Shown here: positions 46,521 to 56,581 of the stretch, one piece after another
Position numbering within the stretch: the first letter of the stretch is position 1
Layout of the letters: each line of letters starts with the position of its first letter
The notes under the pieces: model-generated
Databases searched by the model: none
Told to the model about the DNA's origin: nothing
Seen by the model: only the letters and a program-made list of their open reading frames with translations
Made by a program: the position numbers and the translations under genes
Assembly (NCBI GenBank): GCA_025766275.1
Contig: JAFKAC010000015.1
Span: 806,001-870,000 of the forward strand
Reading direction: 5' to 3'
Source: Lactarius indigo
Lineage: Eukaryota > Basidiomycota > Agaricomycetes > Russulales > Russulaceae
DNA: 64,000 nt

Positions 46521-46705
46521 ATGTTACGTTGTTGGAGGAAGCTTGCTGGAATGTCGGCGATTTCGCCTGAGAACTGTGTGGTGTCGTCGTCAACCTCTCC
46601 TGTGATGCGATTTGAGGGGAAGAAATTCTCTAGCACCGCCTGCCTGCTCGGTCCCGGTTGGCTCTGTTGTCTGCTTTTCTTACCGATGGGTCGGGTGGGG
46701 AGCTG

Positions 46706-47950
46706 TCATTCCTTGCGGTTGGGGAGAGGGAGGCTAGCAACTGCGAAGCGTTCGGGGTATTTGTCTTCGAAAGGTAGTCTGTTAGGATGCGTTATCAGTG
46801 TCCAGTCTTCGTCTGTAGGGAAGTATACTAGTTTGTTTTCCGGGTGGAAACTGTTGTATTCATCGCATTTCCTTAGGAATTCCGGGCATTCCCTGTCCCA
46901 GCTCGCGTGCATGTCCACTTTGCAGGACACACAGTATCGTTTGTCTTCTTCAAGGCATTCAATGGTTCTGTGTTTGCCACCACATGTTCCGCAGGTGTCG
47001 TGTTGAGCGTGACATTCCGTGGCAAAATGTCCCCATTTGCGGCACTTCATACATTGTTTCGGTTCGAATTTGAGCTTCTTCGGGAAGGTCCATACATTGC
47101 ATACGTATATGCCATCTTTAAGTACTCTGTTAGCTTCTGCAGCAGAGGTAAAGGTGAATATAGCATGGGCAAATCTTTGTTGTGGGGCACGTCTGTATGT
47201 GGGTTTGATCCAGCGCGCTTTCTTTATTCCCTTGACAGGGATTCTATTGATTTCCTCGATCTCCCTGAGGTGCTCGGAGTTGTTCGGGTCAAAGGTGATG
47301 GGGACTCTTGGGATCAGCAACGGGTGGACGCGCTCTCTAATGCAGGTGTCCAGATCGAAACCTTTTGTGAAGCTTGCCTCGTTGTCGGGGATTCTGATCC
47401 AGTCGGCAGCCTCTTTGGTGTCAAATTGGATGATGATACTTCCATTCTTCAGTTTCATTACCTCTTGTATTTTCAGTTCCACTGTGGGCAGGGGTGTGAT
47501 GCTGGCGAGGGCCCTGGTTGCCTTTTCCTTTATTTCATGGGTGTTCAGGCATTGGCCGTCCCCAGTGGCGGAGTCTAGAAGAATTTGTCTAGCCTTTCTG
47601 TCCAGCCTGATGAAGAGGCTGAGTTCCTGCTCTGCCGGAGATTGCGCTGCAGGAAGAGGGTGAGGGAGGGTGGAGGGGGCCGGCCGCGTGTTTGTACACA
47701 GGAGGGCTTCTTTGTACATGACTGCTGTTTCGGAGATCTGAGTGGTCGCTGTGGTTGCATCTGTGATGCTTTTGCTCATGTCTGAGGCTATCTTGCTTAG
47801 GGAGGCGGCCGAAGTGTCTAAGGCTTCAGCCGTGACCTGGAGCTTGCTTTGTTCAGCCAGAGAGCTTTGTACTGTGCTACTTAGCTTATTGATGCCCGAC
47901 TGAACTGATTTCTCTACAATCTCCTCAATCTTAAGCGCGAGTAAATCCAT
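46706..47950 (-). CDS. LINE ORF1 nucleic-acid-binding (Gag-like) protein, main part
   Basis: 415 codons from the ATG at 47950. The N-terminus is helical and Ser/Thr-rich (EKSVQSGINKLSS). A middle domain (RVHPLLIPRVPITFDPNNSEHL, RWIKPTYRRAPQQRFAHAIFTF) resembles an RNA-binding fold. Three cysteine knuckles follow (CMKCRKWGHFATEC, CGTCGGKHRTIEC, CVSCKVDMHASWDREC). It ends 185 nt before ORF2. The same frame is open upstream of 47950 to about 48105, suggesting that the original start lay further upstream at 48303 in another frame. Confidence 0.8.
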   Translation of the reverse strand: MDLLALKIEEIVEKSVQSGINKLSSTVQSSLAEQSKLQVTAEALDTSAASLSKIASDMSKSITDATTATTQISETAVMYKEALLCTNTRPAPSTLPHPLPAAQSPAEQELSLFIRLDRKARQILLDSATGDGQCLNTHEIKEKATRALASITPLPTVELKIQEVMKLKNGSIIIQFDTKEAADWIRIPDNEASFTKGFDLDTCIRERVHPLLIPRVPITFDPNNSEHLREIEEINRIPVKGIKKARWIKPTYRRAPQQRFAHAIFTFTSAAEANRVLKDGIYVCNVWTFPKKLKFEPKQCMKCRKWGHFATECHAQHDTCGTCGGKHRTIECLEEDKRYCVSCKVDMHASWDRECPEFLRKCDEYNSFHPENKLVYFPTDEDWTLITHPNRLPFEDKYPERFAVASLPLPNRKE

Positions 47951-48021
47951 GTGCGGAGGCTGCTGGGTTGAGACCGCAAGTGTTTCTTCGAGGAAGACCC
48001 TGAAGGCTTGCAGCGTCCTGA

Positions 48022-48303
48022 TTAAGCCCGGCGTGGCCGTTTTACTATGCTTTTTAATGATAAGAATGAGCGATTGGATGAGAGCGGAGTGTGGGGGAGA
48101 GTCTCAGCGTTAAGGCAATTTTCACTCGTCAAGTGAAGTTTTGCTTCGCTTAGGTTGGGGTTTTTCTGTACTGTTTTGGCAGGCTGAGGGGGAGGGGTGC
48201 TAGCCTGTTGAACGTCTGCCTTCGCGGCGGACCTTAAGGTCCTAGGGTTTGCAGGTGTGTTGCGTCCGGAGACGCCTGATGGTGTTTGACCTCTAGAGGC
48301 CAT
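48022..48303 (-). pseudogene. LINE ORF1 5' part, out of frame
   Basis: Starts MASRGQTPSGVSGRN at 48303, ends PRRA-stop at 48022. It overlaps, in a different frame, the upstream extension of the main ORF1 (ALIQSLILIIKKH reading toward LIRTLQAFRVFLEE). A single indel between about 48060 and 48115 would join them, so ORF1 is probably frameshifted. Alternatively this is a short separate upstream frame. Confidence 0.55.
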
Positions 48304-48486
48304 TCTGTCCGTTTGACTCTTGAACTTCTCCGCTAGGAGTTGTTCTTCGAGCCTTCTGCTTTTTATGAGAGATGAAAAGGGTGTACGAGCGTGTCCTGAA
48401 CTACTATGTAGCGTATTCTAGTAATCCTCGACCTCTGAGTCACAGTGAAGTGGCGCAGTAGGTGGTGGTTACCGAAAAAGGAAGTT
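48304..48486 (-). other. LINE 5' untranslated region and internal promoter region
   Basis: 183 nt from the element's first base (AACTTCCTTTTTCGG) to the first ATG. Tad-like elements carry an internal promoter here; no specific motif is identifiable by eye. Confidence 0.6.
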
Positions 48487-48498
48487 ACTCTAGCTCTC
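48487..48498. repeat. LINE target-site duplication, right
   Basis: ACTCTAGCTCTC, matching 42139-42150. Confidence 0.9.
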
Positions 48499-48821
48499 TA
48501 GACGCTTGTAATCTAATGAGAACTTGAACAATAGAATAACTGGCTGGTTGCGCGTGTGAAGTGCTTCATGCTTGCTAAGCATTTAGCACCGGTTGCACCG
48601 TGCTATGATTGGTGGCCAACCTGGCTCCTCGCGCAAATTTTTAAGACCGAGACCCATCACAACAAGCCGCTTGTAAAATTCGTATTGGGATCGTGACACG
48701 CAGTCAATGTAAAATATGTATGTTCATCAGCGTGGGTGGTCGTCTCCTAAATGGGACGGAGGGATAAGTTAGATTACAAAACACCAGGCCACAGAGTATG
48801 CAGACAGTACGGAACATTCTA
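48499..48821. other. F6 downstream flank
   Basis: From about 48616 it matches 12760-12970, the left end of the roughly 6-kb segmental duplication. 48499-48615 shows nothing recognisable. Confidence 0.5.
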
Positions 48822-50363
48822 TTATATGCTGACGTAGGACTCGAGCCTCTGATCAAACTCCGTCTCTGTGTCAACGACGATTACAGGGCGACCGGAGAGC
48901 CGGCGGGCAACAATGAACTTCTCAATCGATGACGCTGGTTGGTCCACCAAGCAAATCAAATCAAGGGATGGCAACACTTCGGCGACAAGCTCGCCTGGGA
49001 TGTCTTCCAGTGCAAGAGCAACGCGCCTCGCGAGACGACGACCTAAACGCAGCAGATGCATGGTGGGAAATTGGTGGAAGAGGTGCAGCCAATCAACGTC
49101 CCTTATTCGATTTTCCTCGGGCCCGAATGAAAGATAGGCATCAATATCGAGATGGACCACATTAGAGAGTGAATTGCGAAAATGGCCGAGTAACCGGGCT
49201 ATGTCCAATGCGTGCGAGTCTGACCCACTGCATGAGACGTGAACCTCATGAGGGCGCCAATCCAAGGGTGGACGATTTACACGTGGACACACAGAGAATC
49301 CAAGGGCGTAACCAGAAAAGTGAACGCGCGCGCGCCTGGATAGGGTTAGCATGGGGCCAAGTGAGCGATTGATGAACTTGGAAAGTTGCGTAACCTGATA
49401 GTCAACAAGCTGGCGATATTCTATGGTGATCTGGTTTATTTTAGGGCCGTCGATCCGGGAAATGAGGTCTTCCAGATACTTGCTAGCACCACAGAATACA
49501 AACGAGGTGAGAGCAGGAAGGACAGTTCGTGATATGGGAGGCAGGTGTATATCAGGGCGGGGAGTCGCTGATTGAAATCCGATGGAAAGGTGATCTAGCC
49601 TGGGCAACGTAGCCAAAGATGCGACCATCATCTCGGGTGAAATGTAACCATTCGGGGGTATTTCGCGAAGATCGAGCTTGACGAGGTCACTGGTCGACAA
49701 AAGGAGTGTTGGTAATGCCGGAAAGGGGATGCCGTGTAAATAGATGGCTTGTAGAGATGGTGCGGATTCTCCCAAGAAATTGGGGGGAAGGGCAGGCACA
49801 TCACGATATTCCGAGTGAAGATAGAGACGCTTAAGTACCGGAAATGGCTCCTGCAGTGCCACGTCAAACTCCTCCGACCGCGAACTCCATTGTAAGCCGG
49901 GATCAAGCTCTACACCACATACACGATCGTGGTGCTTGAGTGCGAAAATGATGTTTTCCACATCGTCAGTCCTAATGGGGGTCCAGGAACGCTCGAAACG
50001 GATCATGATAGGAAAGGCGGGCCAGATAGCCAGAATCTTCCTGATGGGAGTTCCGTATGTGCAGAGGATTTTAATGTCAAGACGGTGTGGGGACGCGAAG
50101 ATGAGTTGTCGCCAGGCTTGACATACGTGTGCAAGTAAGTGCCATTTCCATAGAGGGTTGTGGGGGTGATGATGTTTTCGATAGAAATCGAATATTTCGA
50201 GTAAGACATCGTCTGGGAGGGTGCCAATTGTCGTTGGATGATTCCCACCTGTGCCACATAAACTCAGTTCTCGCTGTGGTCGCCACGGGGGTGCTAAAGA
50301 ACGCACCTTGAGTACTTCCATTCTGTTGTTCTTCGCAATGACCTTGAGGAGTATTTTTTGCAA
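48822..50363 (-). CDS. F-box protein, array copy F6
   Basis: Open frame of 513 codons, ending SYVSI like F3. The F-box is TLPDDVLLEIFDFYRKHHHPHN. There is no Met directly before it; an in-frame ATG occurs at 50321 (MEVLKVRSLAPP), but that reading runs through the putative 58-nt intron. Shares SKYLEDLISRIDG, QLSKFINRSLGP and LGFSVCPRVNRPPLDW with F3, its duplicate. No internal stop. Start is unresolved, function presumably substrate recognition in an SCF ligase. Confidence 0.7.
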   Translation of the reverse strand: MQKILLKVIAKNNRMEVLKVRSLAPPWRPQRELSLCGTGGNHPTTIGTLPDDVLLEIFDFYRKHHHPHNPLWKWHLLAHVCQAWRQLIFASPHRLDIKILCTYGTPIRKILAIWPAFPIMIRFERSWTPIRTDDVENIIFALKHHDRVCGVELDPGLQWSSRSEEFDVALQEPFPVLKRLYLHSEYRDVPALPPNFLGESAPSLQAIYLHGIPFPALPTLLLSTSDLVKLDLREIPPNGYISPEMMVASLATLPRLDHLSIGFQSATPRPDIHLPPISRTVLPALTSFVFCGASKYLEDLISRIDGPKINQITIEYRQLVDYQVTQLSKFINRSLGPMLTLSRRARVHFSGYALGFSVCPRVNRPPLDWRPHEVHVSCSGSDSHALDIARLLGHFRNSLSNVVHLDIDAYLSFGPEENRIRDVDWLHLFHQFPTMHLLRLGRRLARRVALALEDIPGELVAEVLPSLDLICLVDQPASSIEKFIVARRLSGRPVIVVDTETEFDQRLESYVSI

Positions 50364-51451
50364 GCGAAATGGTACCAGGGGACGGATCCCCCGGTAGGGA
50401 GAGTGGGCGAAAGCTAATTGAGGACCAATAGTGAATACTCAGTCACCTGGTAGACACCGGACACACCTGGGAGAGCCGATCGATAAAAGCGGTTCAGTAC
50501 AACTCGAAGGGGAAACTATGGAATCCCGATCACTGGTCAAATATTAGCTCTAATTAGCGTAGTAATATGGCAAACGAGGTGCCTTACTAGACAAACCTCT
50601 GAGTACTCATTGTGGAGCTAGCGCCTTTCATACTCTGCTTATCATAGCACCAGCCCTATAAATCGTAGTAAATCTGTTTAGCTGTTGCGGAATGTAGTGT
50701 AATGAGAGTCGGCGTGTTTGTGCCAGTGATAATCGATGATGTTGGTGTCACTGATCACTGTGGGAAATAATGAGGCTGGCGAGCGCATAGGGCGGCACGT
50801 GCTCATTCCTTTCCTCCGTGCCGCCACCTCGCTGCCTATCCATTTTCCCAACCGGTTCAAAGGACCATAACTATTTTATTTCGCCTGCCCACCTCACCCT
50901 AGAATACAAATCACCAATGGATCGATGAAGAACGTGTTTTTTTTTGAGACCCTCGCTCGCCGGTGCGCTCAAGGAGGTTTCCCACACACCCGGTCGCGAC
51001 CTGGGATAGCCTACCATCAATGGAATCGATTCAGCAAAACTTGGTAAGGGGACTGGACAATGGCTGATTGGAAAAATAGAGGGGAGAATGCGGCCAATTA
51101 GTCTAGAGTATGGAAAAAGTATACCTTGGACAAACCTTCAAATGCGCATCAACGGAGCTAACTTAACAAACACAGTCAGTTCAATTACGCGCTGGCGGTC
51201 GGGATGGAACAATGATAGGACTACAGCCCACCTGTCAGGTCCGGCGCGATTGGATGCAACTCCTACACCATGTCTCATTGACGAGTATTCAATGACGTGC
51301 AAAGGCCAGCTCGGCTTGAAATACATTTGTCTCGTCAGAAGGTCAATTACGCGATATCGTCACACGAATGCGCGAGCGATGGTCCATATGAGCTGTGGTG
51401 ACTTCCCATTAGTCCCAAAGACCTACTTAAACACCTCGCATACAGACAGAC
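50364..51451. other. F6 upstream block and 5' flank of dioxygenase copy b
   Basis: Matches 14543-15421 closely, with an extra stretch at about 51170-51340 that is also in copy c. Contains the F-box upstream block (50636-50760). No supportable gene. Confidence 0.5.
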
Positions 51452-52393
51452 ATGACAAATTCGAGCGAGCCTCGCTTTGTCGATACCACCCTCAGATACT
51501 TCACTCCACCCGCAGACGGCTCGAAGGCGTGGACTAACACCAACGTCGATCCCTCCACCGGCGAGCGCGCTTCAAACTGGGAATACACGACCCATCCCGT
51601 CAGAGTCGAGAACCTCCGCGGACGTGCCGAGGTCACCCTCGACAAGAACGGATTCCAGTTCTTCCATCACCCCGCCAAGCATACTTTGTTCGCAGACGAC
51701 GAAGAGATCCTGCGCGAGTACTACCCTGAGAGCATACAGTTACCCAAGCAGCTCACCGGCGCCAGCCGCGTCGTCCTCTTAGTTCGTCCGTCCCTAAAAT
51801 GCGCGGACGCCGGCTGACGGTGTGCATCTCTCGTCTTCACAGCCATCCGCAGGCGCTCTGGTGTCGCAGACACCCCTTTCCGGATGAGCACGTCGACCAA
51901 ACCACCGCGTCGGCCATCGCTCGAGTGCAACGCCCCCTCCCTTCGGAGGACGAGGAGGGATTACTGCAGCGGCGCTTCCAGATCATCAATCTGTGGCGGC
52001 CGATCCACCATGCCGCGCATGATTGGCCGCTTGCACTCTGTGACTTCAACACCGTCGACTGCAGCCGCAATCTCGTTCCGCATACGCTCAAATTCCTAGA
52101 TCGCGATGGTGAGACATGCGGCGTACAGTGGAATGAGAACCACAGGTGGAAATACGTACGCGGAATGACGCCAGAGGAGGGCGTGCTAATCAAGCGGTAT
52201 GTTGCTCATTGTACTGTCTGCCACCGCGTCTTGTGCTGACTTCCCTGACGGAGTTTGGTAGCTTTGACTCGATTCAAGATGGGAGAGTGGCGGTGCTCAC
52301 GCCGCACACCGCATTCCAGGACCCCGCGACTCCGTCTGGTGCAGAGAAACGCGAGTCCATCGAGCTCCGCGCTCTTGTTTTCTTTTGTGCGCC
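51452..52393 (+). pseudogene. CmcJ/NvfI/AsaB-like dioxygenase pseudogene, copy b
   Basis: Exon 1 is complete at the N-terminus (MTNSSEPRFVDTTLRYFTPP, GSKAW, WEYTTHPV, FQFFHH), but a deletion of about 13 bp after RVVL (near 51779) removes the FDH codons and the intron donor, so the frame ends at VRPSLKCADAG. A second deletion removes part of the RRRPGVADTPQ region. Exon 2 then retains EHVDQTTAS, INLWRPIHH, ALCDF and GVQWNENHRWKYVRGM, and the last exon LTPHTAFQDP and RESIELRAL. Copy b has no TAG at the site that kills copy a, so the copies were inactivated independently. The 3' end is fused to GTPase sequence. Confidence 0.75.
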
Positions 52394-52630
52394 ATGCCGC
52401 CTCCCCACTGACTTCCTCATCAAGGTACGCACCCTCTAGCAGCCCAACATGAGAAAATCCTGGCAAGTACGAGCTAACTCTTGCCCATCGGAGACTCGGG
52501 TACGTTTTATCGTCCTAGTGTCCTACTCTCTGCAATCTTTGACCCGGTCAAAGGTATCGGAAAGTCCTGTTTTCTGCTCAGGTTCTGCGACGACGCATGG
52601 ACACTTTCCTTCATTACAACAATCAGCATT
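52394..52630 (+). pseudogene. Sec4-like GTPase fragment, copy b
   Basis: Same structure as copy a: exon 1 with a TGA after MPPPH, exons 2 and part of 3, and the same internal deletion endpoint. Not functional. Confidence 0.85.
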
Positions 52631-53458
52631 GGGACTTGCGACTTTTGGTCGTAAAATTCTGCAACAGTCTCTTTACCTTCCTGAACATAATCGACAGTAC
52701 TGTAGGCCATGGTGGTGGTATGGCGCCTGTAATATAACACGGCTCCAACTTCTATGACTGTGGTACTTGCCACACCACATTTTCTATTGGGATGCCCTCG
52801 TTTCCAAGGTCACTTGGCCAGGCCCAATAAGACTGAGTAGCACATGCCTACACACGTTCACAACGACCCGCGAGCGCCAAAAATCCTAATATTACTGAAC
52901 CACGCGTGGTACGGCTCGGTTTGGAGAAACAGCCGAACCTGAGCCCAAAAGTGGGGTTCAGGTTACGGTAGTTTCAGGTTCAAACTAAAAGTTTCGTACT
53001 AAGTTCGAGCACTCACTGGCCGCAGGCAGCTAAGGAGGCACCTAGATGCGTCGTAGTGTCATTTAAAAATGAGCTATTCGCGTCTGGTCTGTGTCGTTGA
53101 CCTGTACTCCGAGGTATAAATCGATTGAAAAAAATACAGGGAGACGTTGCAAGAGACCGGGGATATGAGGGCATGGAGTGCGATTGAACGCCAATACAAA
53201 GTTTGTCACTGTCCCCACAGACGTGAAGATTATGGATTTTCTTGTTGTCTCTCTGACGCGTTCAACTGGCTTCAAGTTGATCAGTTGATCAGTCCAAGAC
53301 CTATCATAATTCTGTTGAAATATTTGTATGTATGACAAACGCCATACTATAGATATATTCATCTACGGACATAAGTATTCCTAAATGCCAGTGGGACAGA
53401 GGAACAATTACCATAAATTGTAATACACTGGGCCGTAGGATACGCAACGAACATTCTA
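52631..53458. repeat. Module 3' block, copy b
   Basis: Nearly collinear with 16562-17387. Noncoding. Confidence 0.6.
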
Positions 53459-54997
53459 TTATCTGCCGATGTAGGACTCGAGCCTCTGATCAAACTCCGT
53501 CTCTGTGTCAACGACAGTTACAGGGCGACCAGAGAGCCGGCGGGCGACAATAAACTTCCCAATTGATGACGCTGGCTGGCCCGCCAAGTAAATCAAATCA
53601 AGAGATGGCAACACTCTGGCGACCAGCTCGCCCGGGATGTCATCCAGTGCAACGGCAACGTGCCCCACGGAGTCGCGATCTATACGCAGCGTCTGCGCGG
53701 TGGGGAATCGGTGGAAGAGGCGTAGCCATTCGACCTCCCATAATTGATTTTGCTCGAGCGCGGAGTCTCTGATATTGAGATGGACCACATTAGAGAGTGG
53801 AGTGTGAAAATGGCTGAGCAATCGGGCTATGTCCAAAGCGTGCGAGTCTAACCCTTTGCATGAGACGTGAACCTTATGAGGGTGCCCATCCAATGGTGGA
53901 TGATATAGATGTGGATATACGGTGAAGCTAACGGCGTAACTGGAAATGGAAACACGCGCTCGCCGGGATAGGGTCAGCTTGGGGCCGACTGACCGATCGA
54001 TGAACTTGGAAAGTTGCGTAACCCGATAGTCAACAGGCCAGAGATAATCTATGGAGATCCAGTTTAGTTGAGGGCTGTCGATCCGGGAAATGAGGTCTTC
54101 CATATACTCGCTAGCACCGTAGAAGCGAAAGTAGGTGAGAGCAGGAAGGACAGTCCGTGTTACGGGGGGCGGGCGTATATCAGGGCGGGGAGTTGCCGAT
54201 CGAAATCCAAAGGAAAGGAAATCCAGCCTGGGTAATGTGGCCAAAGACGCAACCATTGCCTCAGGTGGAATGTAACCAGTCGGGGGTATATCGTGAAGAA
54301 CGAGACTGACGAGGTCACTGGTCGACAAAAGAAGCATTGGTAATGCCGGATAAGGAATGCTGAATATGTGGATTTTCTGTAGGCATGGTGCAGATCCTCC
54401 CAAGAATTTGGTGGGAAGGACGGGTGGATTTTCATAAATTTCATACCTCGAGTGAATATCGAGATGCGTCAGAACTGGAAATGGCTTCTGCATCGCTGCA
54501 TCAAACTTCTTCGATCGCAAGTTCCATTTTAAGTTGGGGGCAAGCTCGATCTCACGCACACGATCGTGGTGCTTGAGTGCAGAAATGATGTTGTCTTCAG
54601 AATCCATGGAGCTCCAGCCATACTTGTAACGAATGATGATAGGAAAGGCTGGCCAGATAGTCAGACCCTTCCTGATGGGAGTTCCATATGTGCAGAAAAG
54701 TTTGACGTCAAGACGGTGTGGAGACGCGAAGACGAGTTGTCGCCAGGTTTGACATACGTGCACAAGTAAGTGCCATCTCCATACAGGATTGAGGTTGTAG
54801 TTGTGATGTTTTCGATAGAAATCAAATATTTCAAGTAAGACATCGTCTGGGAGCGTGGCAATAGTCGTTGGATGACTCCTGCCTGTGCCACATAAACTCA
54901 GTTCCCGCTGTGGTCGCCACGGGGGTGCTAAAGAACGCACCTTGAGTACTTCCATTCTGCTTTTTCTCGTAATGATCTTGAGCAGTATTTCTGGCAT
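53459..54997 (-). CDS. F-box protein, array copy F7
   Basis: Open frame of 512 codons. The F-box is TLPDDVLLEIFDFYRKHHNYN, followed by VWRWHLLVHVCQTWRQ; no Met precedes the F-box, and the nearest in-frame ATG is at 54955 (MEVLKVRS), upstream of the putative intron. Leu-rich part with SEYMEDLISRID, QLSKFIDRSVGPKL, C-terminus SYIGR. Its C-terminal half resembles F4, its duplication partner, while its N-terminal and upstream sequence resembles F3 and F6, so it may be a recombinant. No internal stop. Confidence 0.7.
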   Translation of the reverse strand: MPEILLKIITRKSRMEVLKVRSLAPPWRPQRELSLCGTGRSHPTTIATLPDDVLLEIFDFYRKHHNYNLNPVWRWHLLVHVCQTWRQLVFASPHRLDVKLFCTYGTPIRKGLTIWPAFPIIIRYKYGWSSMDSEDNIISALKHHDRVREIELAPNLKWNLRSKKFDAAMQKPFPVLTHLDIHSRYEIYENPPVLPTKFLGGSAPCLQKIHIFSIPYPALPMLLLSTSDLVSLVLHDIPPTGYIPPEAMVASLATLPRLDFLSFGFRSATPRPDIRPPPVTRTVLPALTYFRFYGASEYMEDLISRIDSPQLNWISIDYLWPVDYRVTQLSKFIDRSVGPKLTLSRRARVSISSYAVSFTVYPHLYHPPLDGHPHKVHVSCKGLDSHALDIARLLSHFHTPLSNVVHLNIRDSALEQNQLWEVEWLRLFHRFPTAQTLRIDRDSVGHVAVALDDIPGELVARVLPSLDLIYLAGQPASSIGKFIVARRLSGRPVTVVDTETEFDQRLESYIGR

Positions 54998-55268
54998 GTG
55001 AAGTGGCGCCAGAAGACAAATTACCGGGTGGGGAGAGCGGGTGAACGCTAATTGACGACCGATAGTGAGTACACAGTCACCTGGTAGACACCAGACACAC
55101 CTGGGAGAGCCGACAGATAAAAGCGGTTCAGAACAACTCGAAAGGGAAACTGGGGAATTCCAATCACTGGTTGGATAAAAGCTCTAATTAGCGTAGTAAT
55201 ATGGCAAACGAAGTGCATTAGTAGACAAAACCTCTGAGTACCCATGGTGGAACTAGCGCTCTTCATAC
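54998..55268. other. F7 upstream flank
   Basis: Resembles the upstream flanks of F3 and F6. Ends at the solo LTR. The last five bases, CATAC (55264-55268), are the target duplication. Confidence 0.5.
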
Positions 55269-55780
55269 TGGTGTAAAGGTCGGGCGATAGGGGTGATCCG
55301 GCTAAGTGGGCCGGTCAGGTGATGAGATCCGAAAGGCCGATTCGATTGGCAACGAGAAAAGCGCGAAGTCGGATAATGATAGAGGACAAGCGAAGATGGG
55401 CAAAGGCGAGGCGAAGCTCGCTTTGGAGGGGAGTTCAGAGGCACACGAGAGGATCGATGGAAGAGAACTGGATAATATTTCTAGTACACAAGAGCGTGCT
55501 TTAATACAATGTAGATAAATTTTTAACAGAAACAAGAATAAAGTATAGTAAAGAGACATAAAGACGCACGAGCCATGTAGAATGTGAAACAGGAGTCGGA
55601 TAAAAATAAAAGAGAGAGCGAGAATGATGAGAAAGGGGGTAAACGACCCCTATAAGTCCGAAAGCGTTTGAGACGAAATGTTGACGGAAATAATGGAACT
55701 TGAGCCACCGCGCATTATCGCGGCGGTAATGCTTTGATGTGGACTCGAGTCGGCCAGGTCGAGCGTGCCGAAATGCAACA
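55269..55780. mobile_element. Solo LTR (512 bp)
   Basis: Begins TGGTGTAAAG and ends ATGCAACA; flanked by the direct repeat CATAC (55264-55268 and 55781-55785). The empty site is visible at about 14775-14790 and 50625-50640, where CATACTCTGC is uninterrupted. Orientation is unclear because both strands start TG and end CA. No coding sequence. It is specific to module c, so it inserted after the modules separated. Confidence 0.8.
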
Positions 55781-55785
55781 CATAC

Positions 55786-56581
55786 TCTGCTTATACTAGC
55801 ACCAGCCCTATAAGTCGTAATAAATCTGTTTAGCAGTTGCGGAACGTAGTGTAATGAGAGTCGGCGTGTTCGTCCCAGCGGTAATCGATGATGTTGGTGT
55901 CACTGATCACTGTGGGAAATAATCAGGCCGGCGAGCGCGCAGGGCGGCACGTGCTCACTCCTTTCCTCCGTGCCGCCACCTCAGCTGCCTACCCATTTTC
56001 CCAACCGGTTCAAAGAACCATGAATATTTTATTTCGCCTGCCCACCTCACCCTAGAATAAAAATCACTATGGGATCGATGAAGAAGGGTTTTTTTTGACC
56101 CTCGCTCGCCGGTGCGCTCAAGGAGGTTTCCCACACACCCGGTCGCGACCTGGGATAGCCTACCATCAATGGGAGCGATACAGCAAAACTTGGTAAGGTG
56201 ACTAGACAATGGCTGATTGTAAACATAGAGGGGAGAATCAGGCCAATTAGTCTAGAATATGGAAAAAGAAGACCTTGGACAAACCTTCGAATGCGCATCA
56301 ACGGAGCTAACAAAGACAGTCGGTTCAATTACGCGCTGGCAGTTGGGATGGTAGGGCGCGATTGGATGGAACTCCCACACCATGTCTCATTGATGAGTAC
56401 TCGATGAATTGATGACCCGGAATGGCCTTTGCACGTCAGCTCTGCTTGGAATACATTTGTCTCGTCAGAAGGTCAATTACGCGATATCGTCACACGAATG
56501 CGCGAGCGATGGTCCATATGAGCTGTGGTGACTTCCCATTAGTCCCAAAGACCTACTTAAACACCTCGCATACAGACTAAC
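55786..56581. other. F-box upstream block and 5' flank of dioxygenase copy c
   Basis: Continues the module flank seen at 14790-15421 and 50640-51451. No supportable gene. Confidence 0.5.

Larger units (their letters stand above)
42151..48486 (-). mobile_element. Full-length Tad-like LINE (non-LTR retrotransposon)
   Basis: 6336 bp on the minus strand. The 3' end is a 19-nt poly(A) (T-run 42151-42169); the 5' end is at 48486. Both ends abut a 12-bp direct repeat, so the insertion is complete rather than 5'-truncated. ORF1 encodes a CCHC protein and ORF2 endonuclease, reverse transcriptase and RNase H. The order, and the RNase H followed by a CCHC motif, fit fungal Tad-clade elements. Both ORFs carry a small lesion, so this copy is probably inactive. 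Confidence 0.9.

Noticed and set aside
46162..47663. Long plus-strand frames across the LINE
   Set aside because: They are antisense to ORF1 and ORF2, which carry cysteine knuckles, endonuclease and reverse transcriptase motifs.
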